64,000 nucleotides of DNA from Lophius americanus (lineage: Eukaryota; Chordata; Actinopteri; Lophiiformes; Lophiidae), in assembly GCA_037951165.1 (NCBI GenBank), contig JBBDHG010000061.1, positions 3,406,501 through 3,470,500 of the forward strand, read 5' to 3'. Made by a program: the position numbers and the translations under genes. The notes under the pieces were generated by a model. That model ran no database searches. It was not told the DNA's origin and worked only from the letters and a program-made list of their open reading frames with translations. Within the stretch, counting starts at the first letter, position 1; every line of letters begins with the position of its first letter. This document shows, one piece after another, positions 1 to 10,422 of the stretch.

Positions 1-459
1 ACCTCCATCTTGTATCTGTTAGATAAAACTACATCTATGACTCTAAAGGTGAACCTTTTTTTTACAAATTTCATTTTTTTACCTTTCCCTATACTGTGCT
101 GTTTTACTCCAACATGTAATTATATTATATTATTAGATAATTATAATTATAAATATTTGATTTAGATTATAAATCTGATATATCTATAATCTAAAAAAAT
201 ATATGGTTATTTACCAGTTTTAATACGACAGCTATGTGAATGATTAAATAACCTGCTGCTGCTGACATCATTCCAGTGGACATACTGTTAAATCCAAATC
301 CATTCTGGAAGCTTGTTGTTTGCCCGTATGGAAAACAAAACAAATGTCACCTCACTGGATGATGATGGGTGACAAAAGGTTTACTTAAATCATGAATGCC
401 ATGTCAGTTGGAAATATTGCACATGCTTCTTTTTCAACTTTCAGCTGTTCCTTTTGCAG

Positions 460-696
460 GTAGGGCACAACAGCGCGTTGGTTTCCATCTTCCCCTTTCC
501 TCTGCAACCAACTGCCGGTCCAGAATCTTCATCATCCCCTATTTCTCCTGCCTGGCAGGTCCATCTTCAGCATCCTTCTACCAATAGACCCACTAGTCCT
601 CCTTTCAACATGTCCAAACCATCTCAGTCTCGTCTCTCTAACTTTGTCTCCAAGACCTCTAACCAGGCCTTTCCCTCTGATGAGTTCTTTTTCTAA
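460..696 (+). CDS. 3'-terminal coding exon of an unidentified gene (partial)
   Basis: An acceptor (pyrimidine-rich tract ending ttttgcag) precedes an open frame that runs 78 codons to TAA at 694-696. The peptide is rich in Ser, Pro, Thr and Asn, includes the stretches PTSPPFNMSKPSQSRL and QAFPSDEFFF, and has no membrane segment, so it looks like a disordered C-terminal tail. The frame opens in phase 0 right after the acceptor, the usual layout of a last exon. A polyadenylation signal follows about 400 bases later. I do not recognise the protein. No upstream exon could be assigned in the 459 bases to the left, so the rest of the gene should lie outside the window. It could also be a chance open frame: 78 codons is not long, and the support is the acceptor, the non-random composition and the poly(A) signal. 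Confidence 0.5.
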   Translation, partial: VGHNSALVSIFPFPLQPTAGPESSSSPISPAWQVHLQHPSTNRPTSPPFNMSKPSQSRLSNFVSKTSNQAFPSDEFFF

Positions 697-1093
697 TCCT
701 GTCCGTCCGCGTCACTCCCAAAGAAAATCTTAACGGCCTCACCATCAATTTAATTTTCTCTTTCTTTGGACAGTAATACGTAAAATAGTTTGTCAAAGTG
801 AAGTAGTTCTTCCACTTGACAAAATCTGGATTTGATGGTGACAAAAGGTGACAGATTGGATAAATGACAATAAGTATATTCTATATTTCTAATTCATCAA
901 AGAATCTGAATTGCGCATAGTTGCAAATAAATGTGAAAAATTGGAGAACCTATGAAGTTTTTTTGAGCTTATATGTAGAGCTCAGGGTCATTACATCACA
1001 TTACCACCATTTATAGCAAAGAGAAATGGTGAGTAGCAGTCGAGGTGAATGCTCTGTATGTAAAGAAGGCCATAAAACGTGCAATACAAAATT

Positions 1094-1099
1094 AATAAA
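1094..1099 (+). terminator. AATAAA polyadenylation signal, candidate
   Basis: A canonical AATAAA hexamer about 400 bases after the stop codon of the left-edge terminal exon. It would give that gene a short 3' UTR. An AATAAA also occurs near 927. AT-rich sequence makes chance hexamers common, so this is positional evidence only. Confidence 0.35.
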
Positions 1100-2139
1100 G
1101 ACTCTGTGATAGTAGAGTTTGTACATTATGAAACCTCAAAAGAGGAAAATATAATTATTTTTTAAAAAGCAGTCCTTTTTGGCCCCAGACTTTTGGACCC
1201 AAATCGTTACCTGACCCAAACTCTTTTTTTTTTTAATCTTGTCGCCATTTTACTGAGACGAAAGTTCAGAGAGCTCTTTCTTCAGCTGGACGTATCACTA
1301 TTAACAGATCAAGAAGATTTGCTATGTCACTGCTGTTTACGAGACTGCAGCAGCCTGGGGGCTTACTTCAACAATAAGACCACTCTTCAGGGTCTGAGTC
1401 CAAGTTTAAGTCTAAAGTCCAAACATTCATCAGACGAGTAAGAGCCTGAGATAACCAGCTGTAAAACCAGACTTTAATTCTTCACACGGCACATGTAGAT
1501 TGGGTTCAAGTCTGTATATGGTTTGTTTGAAGAATCTTGCAGTATCTGGTGCCTTTTGTGTTAACACTTTAAAAAAAAAGAAGTGTATTGTTGATGTTTT
1601 AAGTCTACGGGGTGAAAATATCGTTCAGTCAAAGCCAAGCAAATGTACCAGACAAATATTTTTGAAGGGTTGAACCCTGGAGAAAAGAGGAGGTGATTCG
1701 ATTTTGTCGAAGCCCTGGATCCAGGATTTGGATCTTTTTTTTCAGTTCTGTTAACTTTACAACATATTTTTATGATTTTCTGACAGTAAAATATAGGTTC
1801 CACTAAAAAACATCTTACATGTTTGACTTCTGACTTTGAGTTAAATATTTTGTTTTTAAAGTAAAATTTGAAGAAATATTTTAATACTGATATTTAAAGT
1901 GAGCTACTTATTTTTGCATGGGTTTTCATTGTATAATTCTATTTTCTTAGCTAAATCTGTATCTGTAAAGTATCCACAAATGAACATTTTCTTTGTTTTG
2001 TGTGTATGAGTGTATATATTTATGTGTGCGATGTTTTGGAACCGTCATAGCCGAGGCGGCTACATATTCTTCGTTTTAACGCGATGACTCAAAAACTACA
2101 TACTTACACTACGGGGAGTCTTATCTTCAAAAGTTTTTC

Positions 2140-2210
2140 CGGATATAATTTTTGACCGCAGGTTAGATTAAGTCCAAATTTGGTGCATATGAATCGTGTC
2201 GAGGAGGTCT
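2140..2210 (+). repeat. Copy A of a low-copy dispersed repeat
   Basis: Positions 2172-2194 match the reverse complement of 40059-40081 at 21 of 23 bases, and weaker similarity continues about 20 bases downstream. The family could not be named. The two copies are old and in opposite orientation. Confidence 0.4.
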
Positions 2211-3247
2211 ATCGTGATATATCATATCTTACCCATATTTTAATCTGAAAGTTCATAATTTACACAATTTAGGGAGCTTTTTTCTTGTACAAAAATACTG
2301 TGGACATAACTTTACAATTAATTTGAGGGGTTCAATCAGATGGATTGCTTAAACAACGAAGGGGATTGGGGACTTTCAGAGGTATACCCTTGCTGTTGGG
2401 TGCGACATCTCAGGTCTAGTTGTGTTTTTTTCTGGAATTGGGATTATTCGATTGTTGATTATCAAGGAATTGGCGTAGGTGTGACCCCCGAGTCATTTTT
2501 ATTTTCCACATACATTAAATGGTTTAAGCAAGACTTTCCTTTGAATTTGAAAAGGTTATTTGGTTTCACCAATTGCAACCTATGCGGCCTGTTGAACTTT
2601 TGTATAAGTTTCCAAACTACAGCTCCTCTTTACAGTGTTTCTGTCATCCGTGAATTCTGTTTGCCTCTTACTTACTCATATATTCCGAGAAATAATCATA
2701 CTTCACTTACTGCAAAGAGTTCCAGAGAAGGAAAAGTTCCAGAGAGGCACATTTTCCACCCATCCCAGTCCCACAGCTGAAAATACTAAGAGCTGACTGT
2801 TTTTGCTTTGGTGCACCTGCAGCTTCATTCATCTTGACAACTCACGCTGATTCTTATGCAAGTGCACACATTCCTCACAGCTGATCACAGGACACAAAAC
2901 ACGCAGAAAGTTCTCTGATTTGCCAAAATATAAACTGTAATTGCACTAATTATTTTTAATGACTAATGCTTAAGCTTTGTTTCGTATCACTGAGTGAGCA
3001 TGACAAGGCTAAGTTGGAATGACTGTAACTCGTACATCTCAGTAAAATGCCATCAAACAGTCACTTATTGACTGTGAATGTTTTAAAGAACAAGGTTAAA
3101 GTGGAAGAGGAGAGCCCATTGTCTTGAACTGGAATAATTGGTTATGTATAATCCTGTCTTACAATCAGTCAAGCACCTAGTTTGATTTTCCTTTTTCTAA
3201 GCGGCTGTTGCCGAGGTCATGCTGATTTATGAACAAACCAGAACAAA

Positions 3248-3309
3248 ACACACACACACAGACACCCATGCCCACGCACACACAAGCATGTGCACATACG
3301 CACACACAC
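3248..3309. repeat. Imperfect CA-rich microsatellite
   Basis: An interrupted (CA)n tract with scattered G and T interruptions, in the intergenic DNA upstream of the transporter gene. Confidence 0.85.
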
Positions 3310-3364
3310 TATCACCACATCCTTTGCATAGATTAACCAATACGGGCGAGAGGGTGGGTTTGCA

Positions 3365-3372
3365 TTTATAAA
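3365..3372 (+). promoter_or_regulatory. TATA-like element upstream of the transporter, candidate
   Basis: TTTATAAA lies about 560 bases before the transporter ATG. If used, transcription would start near 3395, and the leader would either run through or be spliced to the acceptor-like site before 3810. This rests on the motif alone. Confidence 0.25.
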
Positions 3373-3926
3373 CCCACTCCTGATGCTTACATGGCTCAAT
3401 CAGTGCAAGGATTCAGCATTCCAACCCAGCAGTGTTCAGTGAATGAACGCCTTATACTTCCAGAGTTTGCAGTGCATTGTCAATAATCCAAAGAAAGAAA
3501 AGCCAAAGGAATTTGAGAGCCGATTAATACTTCAACATCCTGCTGGAAAAGGACTCATTTTGCTTCTTCTCTATTTTGTTTTGAAGGACTTTCTTTGAAG
3601 ATGTTACCAGGATTTTATTCAAACTGATGGTATTATTAATTGTTTTTTGCTTTAAAAAAAGGTTCTGCACTTTAAGTGTCAGAATTATTATTTTATTGTC
3701 TGGCAACTATACCAAAATAGATTTTATTGACAAATTTAATTGTTTAAAACATGCAGAGTACTCAGCAGTTTCTTCTTGCATCTGATGTTTTCTCTAATAT
3801 TTTCACAGGTGTTTCATCAAGGTACTCCCTTTCGCACATCCAAACGTTCTGAAGGGTCCTACCAACAGCAGGGTTTTATCACCATTACCTTTCAGGCTTC
3901 CTCTGTAGCTCTGGTAGTACAGAGCT

Positions 3927-4328
3927 ATGGCGTTTGGGGACCTGCTGGAGCTGGTGGGCGGCACAGGACGCTTCCAGATCATGCATGTCACACTTCTCGG
4001 CATACCAGTCCTGATGATGGCCAGTCACAATCTGCTGCAGAACTTTGTAGCATCTGTACCTCAACACCACTGTAACGTGCACAGAAACCTCTCTCAGTCC
4101 CAGCTGAGTCTGGAGGAAAAGTTGCTGATCACAGTGCCTCTAGACCAGAAGGGGAAGTCAATCAGATGCCAGCGTTACGCTACGCCACAATGGCACCTAC
4201 TTGCTCAAAATGCAACCTCCAATTCAGAGCAGGGAGACACCAAAGAAAGTTTGGATGTTCCGTTGGAGGGATGCACAGATGGATTTTCTTATAACATGAC
4301 TGGATGGAGCACCACCATCACATCCGAC
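3927..4328 (+). CDS. slc22a6l: slc22a6-like exon 1: helix 1 and glycosylated loop
   Basis: Encodes residues 1-134: a short cytoplasmic start, helix 1 (about 17-37) and the large extracellular loop with three sequons and the conserved cysteines. It ends in phase 0 at a GAC codon before gtagga. The frame stays open into the intron to 4388, which hides the true exon end. Confidence 0.93.
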
Positions 4329-6870
4329 GTAGGATTGCTTATAATTTCAGTCAGTGTTTTTGCGAGGGTGTGCAGTATGCTTTATTGATATGTGTATTTA
4401 ATTGTTATATATTTTTGAAGTGGGATTTGGTGTGTGACTTGCGCCCTTTGAGAGAAATGGGACAAACTATCTACATGGGAGGTTTGCTTGTGGGAGCTCT
4501 TATTTTTGGTGGTCTATCTGACAGGTAATGTCTATCTCATCACTAGTGTCAGATCTATATCAGATAGAAAAACTGACGATGTATTTTGACCTCATTGCTT
4601 CTCTTTTGCAAATTATTTTTGGTCCTAGATATGGTAGACGAAATCTCCTGCTCATCTCTTACCTGCTAATGGCGGTGTCTGGAACATGCGCCGCTTTCTC
4701 GACATCGTTTACTCATTACTGCCTGTTCCGGTTTGGTTGTGGTATGGCTCTGTCTGGCCACAGCCTCAACTCTTTCTCACTTGGTAAGATCTCCATCAAG
4801 ACATAGAGCAGTCACCAACATACTCTGCAAAATTTTAATGTATGCAGACAACAGTTGTGCCTTACTGTGTTCTTTCCTTTCAAGTTGTGGAGTGGATCCC
4901 AACTCGTGTGCGGACGGTGGTGGGAACAGTGGTGGGTTATTGTTACACTTTGGGACAGTTGATTCTTGTGGTCATAGCCTACTATGTACGAGACTGGAGG
5001 TGGTTAACCCTGGCTGTGTCTTTGCCATATTTTGTCTTCTTCCTCTATTCATGGTGAGATGCCAATTCATGATTCAAAGGAAAAACTTGTTATTACCACA
5101 ATTACTGATCAACGTCCTAAAGTGATTAAAGATACCATTTATTGCATCACTGACGACTCATTTTAACAAATATCTCACACAGGTGGCTTCTTGAATCTGC
5201 TAGATGGTTAGTCCTGAATAATAATTCAGACCAAGCCATCAAGAATCTTAAAAGTGTGGCCAAATTTAATGGACATTCTGGCGAGGGCGAAAAAATCGAC
5301 AATAAAGTAAGGACAAATTATGTTTTTATGTTATCACAAAATTCATGTCATAAAATTGGTTTGATTTAAATAAATGCTCTATATGAATAGATGCTGGACG
5401 AGTCCATGGAGAAAGAGATGTCTGGCTCGCAGGGTTCCTACTCTATCTTGGATCTGTTCCGTACACCCTCAATGAGAAGGATTACAGTCGCCCTCAGTGT
5501 TGTTTGGTACAAGTTCTTTCATTGAAACTCTCAAGCTGCAGTTTTTAAGAACCTTTCATGAGACTGTATTGACACTATACATGGTTCTTCAGGCTATCGA
5601 CGAGCTTCGCCTACTATGGTCTTGCCATGGACATGCAAAAGTTTGGGGTGGACATCTACCTAATGCAAGTGATCTTTGGTGCCGTAGATATCCCTGCTAA
5701 AATTATCATTACTGTGACTATGAGTCTTGCTGGACGCCGTGCTTCACAAAGTGGTGCTCTGATCGTTGCTGGAGTCACTATTTTGATAAATGTTCTGGTG
5801 CCTGATGGTAAGTTCGAACATTTGTTTACTAATAAAAGTTGATCTATACTCTTGAAATGGTGATGTGAGCGCATGTCTCGCTCGGGTGCAGATCAGCAGA
5901 CTCTGCGCACCTGTTTGGCGGTGCTGGGTAAAGGCTGCCTCGCTGCCTCCTTCACCTGCTGCTTCCTGTATTCTGGAGAGCTGTACCCCACTATCATTCG
6001 GTAAGTTTTAAATCTAACAAAATTAAAGTTCTACGGCAAAGAATGACTGGCGTGTTTTATCTTAGACACGTTTTGTATACACACTTTTCTTGGCAGGAGA
6101 AGAAATGGAGAGTGCAGGTTAGTATATAAAGATTAACAGAGTCAAACAGACCTTCTACCCTGAGTCTGTAAAGGCTCATCAGAAACTCAGTGACTATACT
6201 TCTGTGGTCATGATTGGCCACTTTTGTTTTGTAACTTATGACTCTCCTCAAAAACAGATGTAACTTTTTCAAATTGTTGCTTCAATTGATCAGGTTTTAG
6301 TTATCATAATCAAAAGAGGGCTTAAAAAGTTAGCTTAAACGCTATTTGCAAAGATGCTTTATGGCCAACACTGCAATCCCTGGTTTAATAGATGGCTGCA
6401 GATGTGCCTCATTGTTCCATTAATATGACCTTATTCACTCGCAGTCAAAACGGCATGGGCTGGGTATCCATGATGGCACGCATAGGTTCCATGGTGGCCC
6501 CCATGGTGCTTCTCACAGAGGACTATATACCCTGGCTTCCTGGTTTGATCTATGGAGGAGCTCCCATTCTCAGCGGGGTGGTTGCACTATTTCTTCCAGA
6601 AACACTTGGCTCACCTCTTCCTGACACAATACAGGACGTGGAGGATAGGTGAGATCCAACTCCGGGATGTATTTCTTACACATAAAATCAGTAATTCTTA
6701 GAAATGCAATGAGTCCATTATAATAGTTGGAGCAAGAAATAAGCTAATTTATTCACAGTTTCATTTTCTATTTTAAACACAGGGGATTGGGGAGAAGCTC
6801 CAAAATGACCCAAAAGCAAGCCATAACCCTGCAGGATACCCAAGCAAACCTCCTAAAACCAGCTATCTGA
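3927..6870 (+). CDS. slc22a6l: Organic anion transporter, SLC22A6/SLC22A8 (OAT1/OAT3) group
   Basis: Ten exons join to 1686 bases (561 codons plus stop): 3927-4328, 4421-4524, 4629-4783, 4885-5053, 5183-5306, 5391-5506, 5593-5807, 5892-6000, 6445-6648, 6783-6870. Every junction is GT-AG and in phase, and the exon lengths 104, 155, 169, 124, 116, 215 and 109 follow the usual OAT gene pattern. The product is a 12-helix major facilitator that exchanges organic anions across the plasma membrane; in this group the counter-ion is usually a dicarboxylate and the site renal epithelium. Visible signs are the MAFGDLLELVGG start, an extracellular loop with Cys49, Cys81 and Cys116 and sequons at Asn54, Asn95 and Asn123, the MFS motif GGLSDRYGRR (164-173), GELYPTIIR (457-465), the helix-11 arginine in MMARIGS (Arg477) that is important in mammalian OATs, and LPETLGSPLPDT. 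An in-frame TAG at 3915-3917 and a purine at -3 support the start. Assignment to slc22a6 versus slc22a8 or a fish-specific oat paralogue is open. Confidence 0.95.
4421..4524 (+). CDS. slc22a6l: slc22a6-like exon 2: helix 2 and MFS signature
   Basis: Begins with WDLVC right after the acceptor ttttgaag, as in mammalian OATs. It carries helix 2 and the first part of the loop 2-3 signature that exon 3 completes (DR|YGRR). The length is 104 bases. Confidence 0.93.
4629..4783 (+). CDS. slc22a6l: slc22a6-like exon 3: helices 3 and 4
   Basis: Opens by finishing the split Arg codon and continues YGRRNLL, with AVSGTCAAF in helix 3 and FGCGMALSG in helix 4, both typical of OATs. Donor is gtaaga. Confidence 0.92.
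4885..5053 (+). CDS. slc22a6l: slc22a6-like exon 4: helices 5 and 6
   Basis: Encodes VEWIPTRVRT followed by two hydrophobic helices. VEW at the start and FLYSW at the end match the family layout. Ends in phase 2 before gtgaga. Confidence 0.93.
5183..5306 (+). CDS. slc22a6l: slc22a6-like exon 5: start of the central cytoplasmic loop
   Basis: Begins with the WLLESARW motif that follows helix 6 in SLC22 carriers, then a charged segment of the loop between helices 6 and 7. The length is 124 bases, ending in phase 0 before gtaagg. Confidence 0.92.
5391..5506 (+). CDS. slc22a6l: slc22a6-like exon 6: end of the central loop
   Basis: Encodes the second half of the cytoplasmic loop, including the DLFRTPSMRR stretch, and enters helix 7 at VALSVVW. 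The donor splits the Trp codon. Confidence 0.92.
5593..5807 (+). CDS. slc22a6l: slc22a6-like exon 7: helices 7 to 9
   Basis: Carries FAYYGLAMD, IYLMQVIFGAVDIPAK and LAGRRASQ. The last is the C-half counterpart of the loop 2-3 signature. The length is 215 bases, as expected for this exon. Confidence 0.94.
5892..6000 (+). CDS. slc22a6l: slc22a6-like exon 8: helix 10
   Basis: Encodes LAVLGKGCLAASF, helix 10 and GELYPTIIR. The last Arg codon is split across the intron. Confidence 0.94.
6445..6648 (+). CDS. slc22a6l: slc22a6-like exon 9: helices 11 and 12
   Basis: Contains MMARIGSMVAP (helix 11, with the conserved arginine) and the LPETLGSPLPDT motif after helix 12. The intron before it, 444 bases, is the longest in the gene. 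Confidence 0.94.
6783..6870 (+). CDS. slc22a6l: slc22a6-like exon 10: cytoplasmic C-terminus
   Basis: Encodes a 29-residue polar tail ending NLLKPAI, with TGA at 6868-6870. The acceptor is aaacacag. Tail sequences vary widely in this family, so the exon is supported by phase, splice sites and length rather than by similarity. Confidence 0.85.
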
Positions 6871-7187
6871 GGACATCTGCATTCTACTGGTGATGTTTTT
6901 GCTGACATGTAATGAGAATGGATCGTGAACTTTTTCTCCTGTCTGTTCAAGGATGTTTGAATTCCATAAATGTGTGTCTTACGAATGGTGAATGTATGAA
7001 TCTTGTTGTGCTGTTGCATGTATAGACAAGTCAGGGCAGTGAATGAAACACACAAACAGCTGCAATCATACCGTAGTTCTTATCATTTTATATACAATGT
7101 GCATTTTATGAACAAAGGTTTTTTTTAATTAAAATTGTCAATCTCTTCATTTGGTTTGTTTAACCCAAAGTATCAGCATGCTATGTT

Positions 7188-7193
7188 AATAAA
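7188..7193 (+). terminator. AATAAA polyadenylation signal of slc22a6-like gene, candidate
   Basis: Canonical hexamer about 320 bases after the transporter stop codon, a normal 3' UTR length. ATTAAA-like sequence near 7130 is an alternative. Confidence 0.45.
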
Positions 7194-8424
7194 GTCGCAA
7201 ATGGTCAGAGCCATTGCCATGAATGAATATTGCATAGGAGCACACAACGAAAAAAAATATTACATTATAAATGAGCGGTCTGGAACATATGACAAAGATT
7301 TTATCTACCACAAAACAAATTTGGACCAAGCTGCAGACTTCAGAGCCAGAGTAGTTTTGTCATTGATGATTTATTAAACACAAAAAGGAAATATAAAAAC
7401 TGTCACAGGGTATAATGGTAAGGCAAGAGTCAAAACTAAAACAGTGCTCAGGCAATATAATGAGATAGGGAGCAGCTAAAATAAATAAAAAACTAACAAA
7501 ACTGAATGAAACAGCATCAGTCACCCATACTATCCTTCATATTAGTTATCCTTCAGATGCTCTTTTGTCAGATGAGAATAAGTTCAACAAGTCTTCCTTA
7601 CGTCCAGCTATAAGTGGTATAATTTCTTCTGAAAATTCAACAATTCTTATTAACAACCTGTCCTCTAAGCCTTTCAAAGTTTATAAAGATCCCTGACTGT
7701 TTCTAGCACCATTCTGAATAGTTTCAGTTGGAACTGTGACCCCTTGTAATGAATTGACTGCTGATAAACATCTACGTGAGAAACTGCACCTTAAATCAAG
7801 GTGTCTAAATAATTGAATAATTGTATGCCTGTCATCCCACTGAAGTACACTTTCCATATTGGGAGAATACACTTTTCTCAGTATTGAGTCATGCTGGTGG
7901 TGCAGCATTTAATGCCACAGATCTTGGCATAGAAATTTGACCTTAATTTGACTTCACTGGCACAGCTTTCATGAGATTATCAATATTGATTATCTCATAT
8001 CTCTGCTCTTAGACTTTCTTTTTAAATTTTGATGTAAATGTTATTGACATAATGACAATAATTCTCAATCTATAAAGTTAGAGGCCTCCTTTTCTACACT
8101 GCCAATCTGAATGTCACATATTTTCATATTCATCAATTTTTAAACAAATTGGATATTATTGATTGGTATTGCTCAACAATTTGGTGGATCAATAGTTTCT
8201 CCTGATAATATTGTCACTTCTCTAAGCTTAAATGCACAATAAAAAAATAAGTTACATTTAATCCTTCATCAGCACTTTAAATAAATGAATGAAATTTCGT
8301 TTACAAAATTAAGCTAAAATACTTACTGTACTTTTCATTCCGACTGAACTATTGTGTTGTAAAATGTGCTTACACCGAAATGTTTCAGAATTATAAAATA
8401 AAACCATCTCACACCAGTCTAATC

Positions 8425-8725
8425 CACCCTCATTTCACGGGCTCCCTCTTCATGTCAGATGAGGCGCTGCTGACGATTTAAGGAATTATAAATGGGCTTG
8501 TCTCTTCCTACCACATTGCTAACTCTGTTCTGTCTCATTAAATCTTTTATCTCACTTTGTGTATTATGCTCTCAGAATACAAGGCTCCTATCAGTCCCCA
8601 GAGTTCAATCTTTTTCTATTGCTTCCCCTTCCTCTGGAATAACCTCCTATTTTTAATATCAGACAGGCAAACTCCATTAAAGCTTTTAAATCTAAACATA
8701 AAACCAACTTTCTTCACCTCAACTT
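8425..8725 (+). mobile_element. Decayed 3' part of a CR1/L2/Rex-type LINE ORF2
   Basis: Translation at 8623-8718 gives FPFLWNNL, then ISDRQTPLKLL and NIKPTFF. This resembles the LWNSLP-IR-A-S-FKS-LKT-LF ending of reverse transcriptase ORFs in CR1/L2/Rex1-like fish LINEs. Upstream sequence (8430-8520) resembles the preceding block of the same ORF but carries frameshifts and stops. It is a dead, truncated copy. The family call is from memory of the consensus pattern. Confidence 0.45.
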
Positions 8726-9384
8726 TTAATTAGCTTTATATTCTTTAATTATTTCCCCCATGTCCCTTATCATCTTTTCTTTGGGTCAATCTCAGGCTCA
8801 TTTAACTCACGTTTGAACGACAGCTTCATTTTTCAAAGTGGTCAGGGGTCCTTGGATTGACCTACAGAGTACAACCTGTAGCAATCCAATAAACACTAAT
8901 TTCGCAGACCTTTTTTAATTTGTGTTGTTCTCATTTCGTCAAGATGCAAATTCAACTCTTTATCAAAGGTCCCCTTCCCTGAAGCCATTATTTGCCTGAA
9001 AACCTCACTTGTCACTTCTATCTACTCTAATTTCTTTATACAATATTGGCTCTGTGGCCTTTCCACTTCCAGGACAACTAGTGCTACAATCTTCAATTAT
9101 AATTCAAAATTTACATGCTTCATAAATTGTCTCATTGTAATCTTGACCTTTGGGGAATTTCCTGGTCTGTTCAGTGAATACTTCAACCACTTGATGTCTG
9201 TCGATCTCAGGAGAGGAATCTAAACTCTGTAGCTAATAGATCATTGAGCATATATCAACTTGACCTGTAGTAGCTGACCGCTGGGATCTGGAGTGATAAC
9301 ATCCACATGTGAAAAACAGGAAGGACTGTGGGAAACAGAGTTCCTTCATAGGCTTGAGGCCTAACTTTTATATCGGACAACATT

Positions 9385-9722
9385 GGCTAGCCTTTGCTCC
9401 CCATGCTTGTCATTGATGCTTTGGTGAATATGACCCTGTCACCGGTTCAACAGTGTCCTGTGTTAGACCGCTTTGGTAGGTACAAAATACTGCAGATCAG
9501 GGTTATCCAACAACACCTGCGGTTATAGAGATGCTCTGGCCCAGTAGTTGAGCAATTACAATTTGACACTCATCCAAAGTCCCTTACATCCGCTTGACTA
9601 TTTTTCCTTCTTGCAACACATCAACTTTGAGGAAAAAACTTGTTTCCTGATTTACAAGCAGATAATCAATGTTACACCGACTTAACCTGTCACTGATTAG
9701 AATGGTATAGCTAACCATTGTA
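9385..9722 (-). mobile_element. Half-length Tc1/mariner remnant
   Basis: Similar to the matching part of the longer Tc1-like copy at 31794-32785 and in the same orientation; both share ATCCAACAA, then ACCTGC, then GATGC in order. It retains one terminal repeat (ending near 9722) and sequence for the N-terminal part of the transposase on the minus strand, heavily mutated. The other half is missing. No open frame survives. Confidence 0.6.
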
Positions 9723-10138
9723 TGCAAACATATAGAAATTGCTGCTGAGTAGTAGATTGACTATATGTAGTGAATTAATAAAAAATATATTGTGATATTC
9801 ACTATGATCTCAATAGGGTTTTAGCATATGTGAGTGTTTGTGTGTTCTAACACAAAACATAATGCTCTGTATTTTACCCTGGAGGAACTTGAGCACTATT
9901 GATATTCAGTATGCCTGGATCTTACATTGCATTCAGAAATACAGTAAATGTTGGTAGCACTTAATATAAAAATCACTGTTGTTCCTGCATGGTGTGCTAC
10001 GAATATATGATAGAATAGAGAACACTACGGAAACGTATTGTATTGCATTCAGCTCTGAAGAAAAAAAAAATCCCGTTTTTCTGAATTAAAGACTTATTAT
10101 TTCAGAAAAACAGAGCCCTGTTTTTTTTTTTGCTTAAC

Positions 10139-10422
10139 GATCTGGTTCTCACTTACGTGAGAATTTGAGTTCACGGAAGCAATCATGTTGGGCTTGTTTA
10201 GTTTAATCCAGATGTTTGGTCTTGGTTTAAGACATTGGGAGATACTCACGTATCTAAATAATATAGATGGTCTTGTTTATTGTATATTTATTTATTGCCT
10301 TGTTCATTTAATTAAAAAATATTTATATGACGTTTGTACTGTGAGAGCTCAGTTAACCGGACTCTAATTCCTTGTTTGCATATACTTGGCCAATAAAGCT
10401 GATTCTGATTCTGATTCTGATT
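10139..10422 (+). mobile_element. 3' tail of a LINE-like retroelement
   Basis: The segment ends with TTGGCCAATAAAGCT followed by tandem GATTCT units (10401-10422). An AATAAA next to short 3' microsatellite units is typical of the 3' end of fish non-LTR retrotransposons. Only the tail is recognisable and the 5' limit is uncertain. Confidence 0.45.
10401..10422. repeat. Short tandem repeat (GATTCT)n
   Basis: Three and a half copies of a 6-base unit forming the terminal repeat of the LINE-like tail. Confidence 0.8.

Larger units (their letters stand above)
697..3926. other. Intergenic region upstream of the SLC22 transporter
   Basis: No gene is supported between the left-edge exon and the transporter. 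The stretch is AT-rich and holds a CA-rich microsatellite (3248-3309), one copy of a dispersed repeat (around 2172-2194) and a TATA-like element (3365-3372). An open frame of 146 codons at 2340-2780 has no recognisable domain, no splice context and ordinary AT-rich composition, so I treat it as chance. An acceptor-like ttttcacag just before 3810 could belong to a non-coding first exon of the transporter. Confidence 0.6.

Noticed and set aside
2340..2780. 146-codon plus-strand open frame in the intergenic region
   Set aside because: No recognisable domain or splice context, and composition like the AT-rich surroundings; the length is possible by chance.
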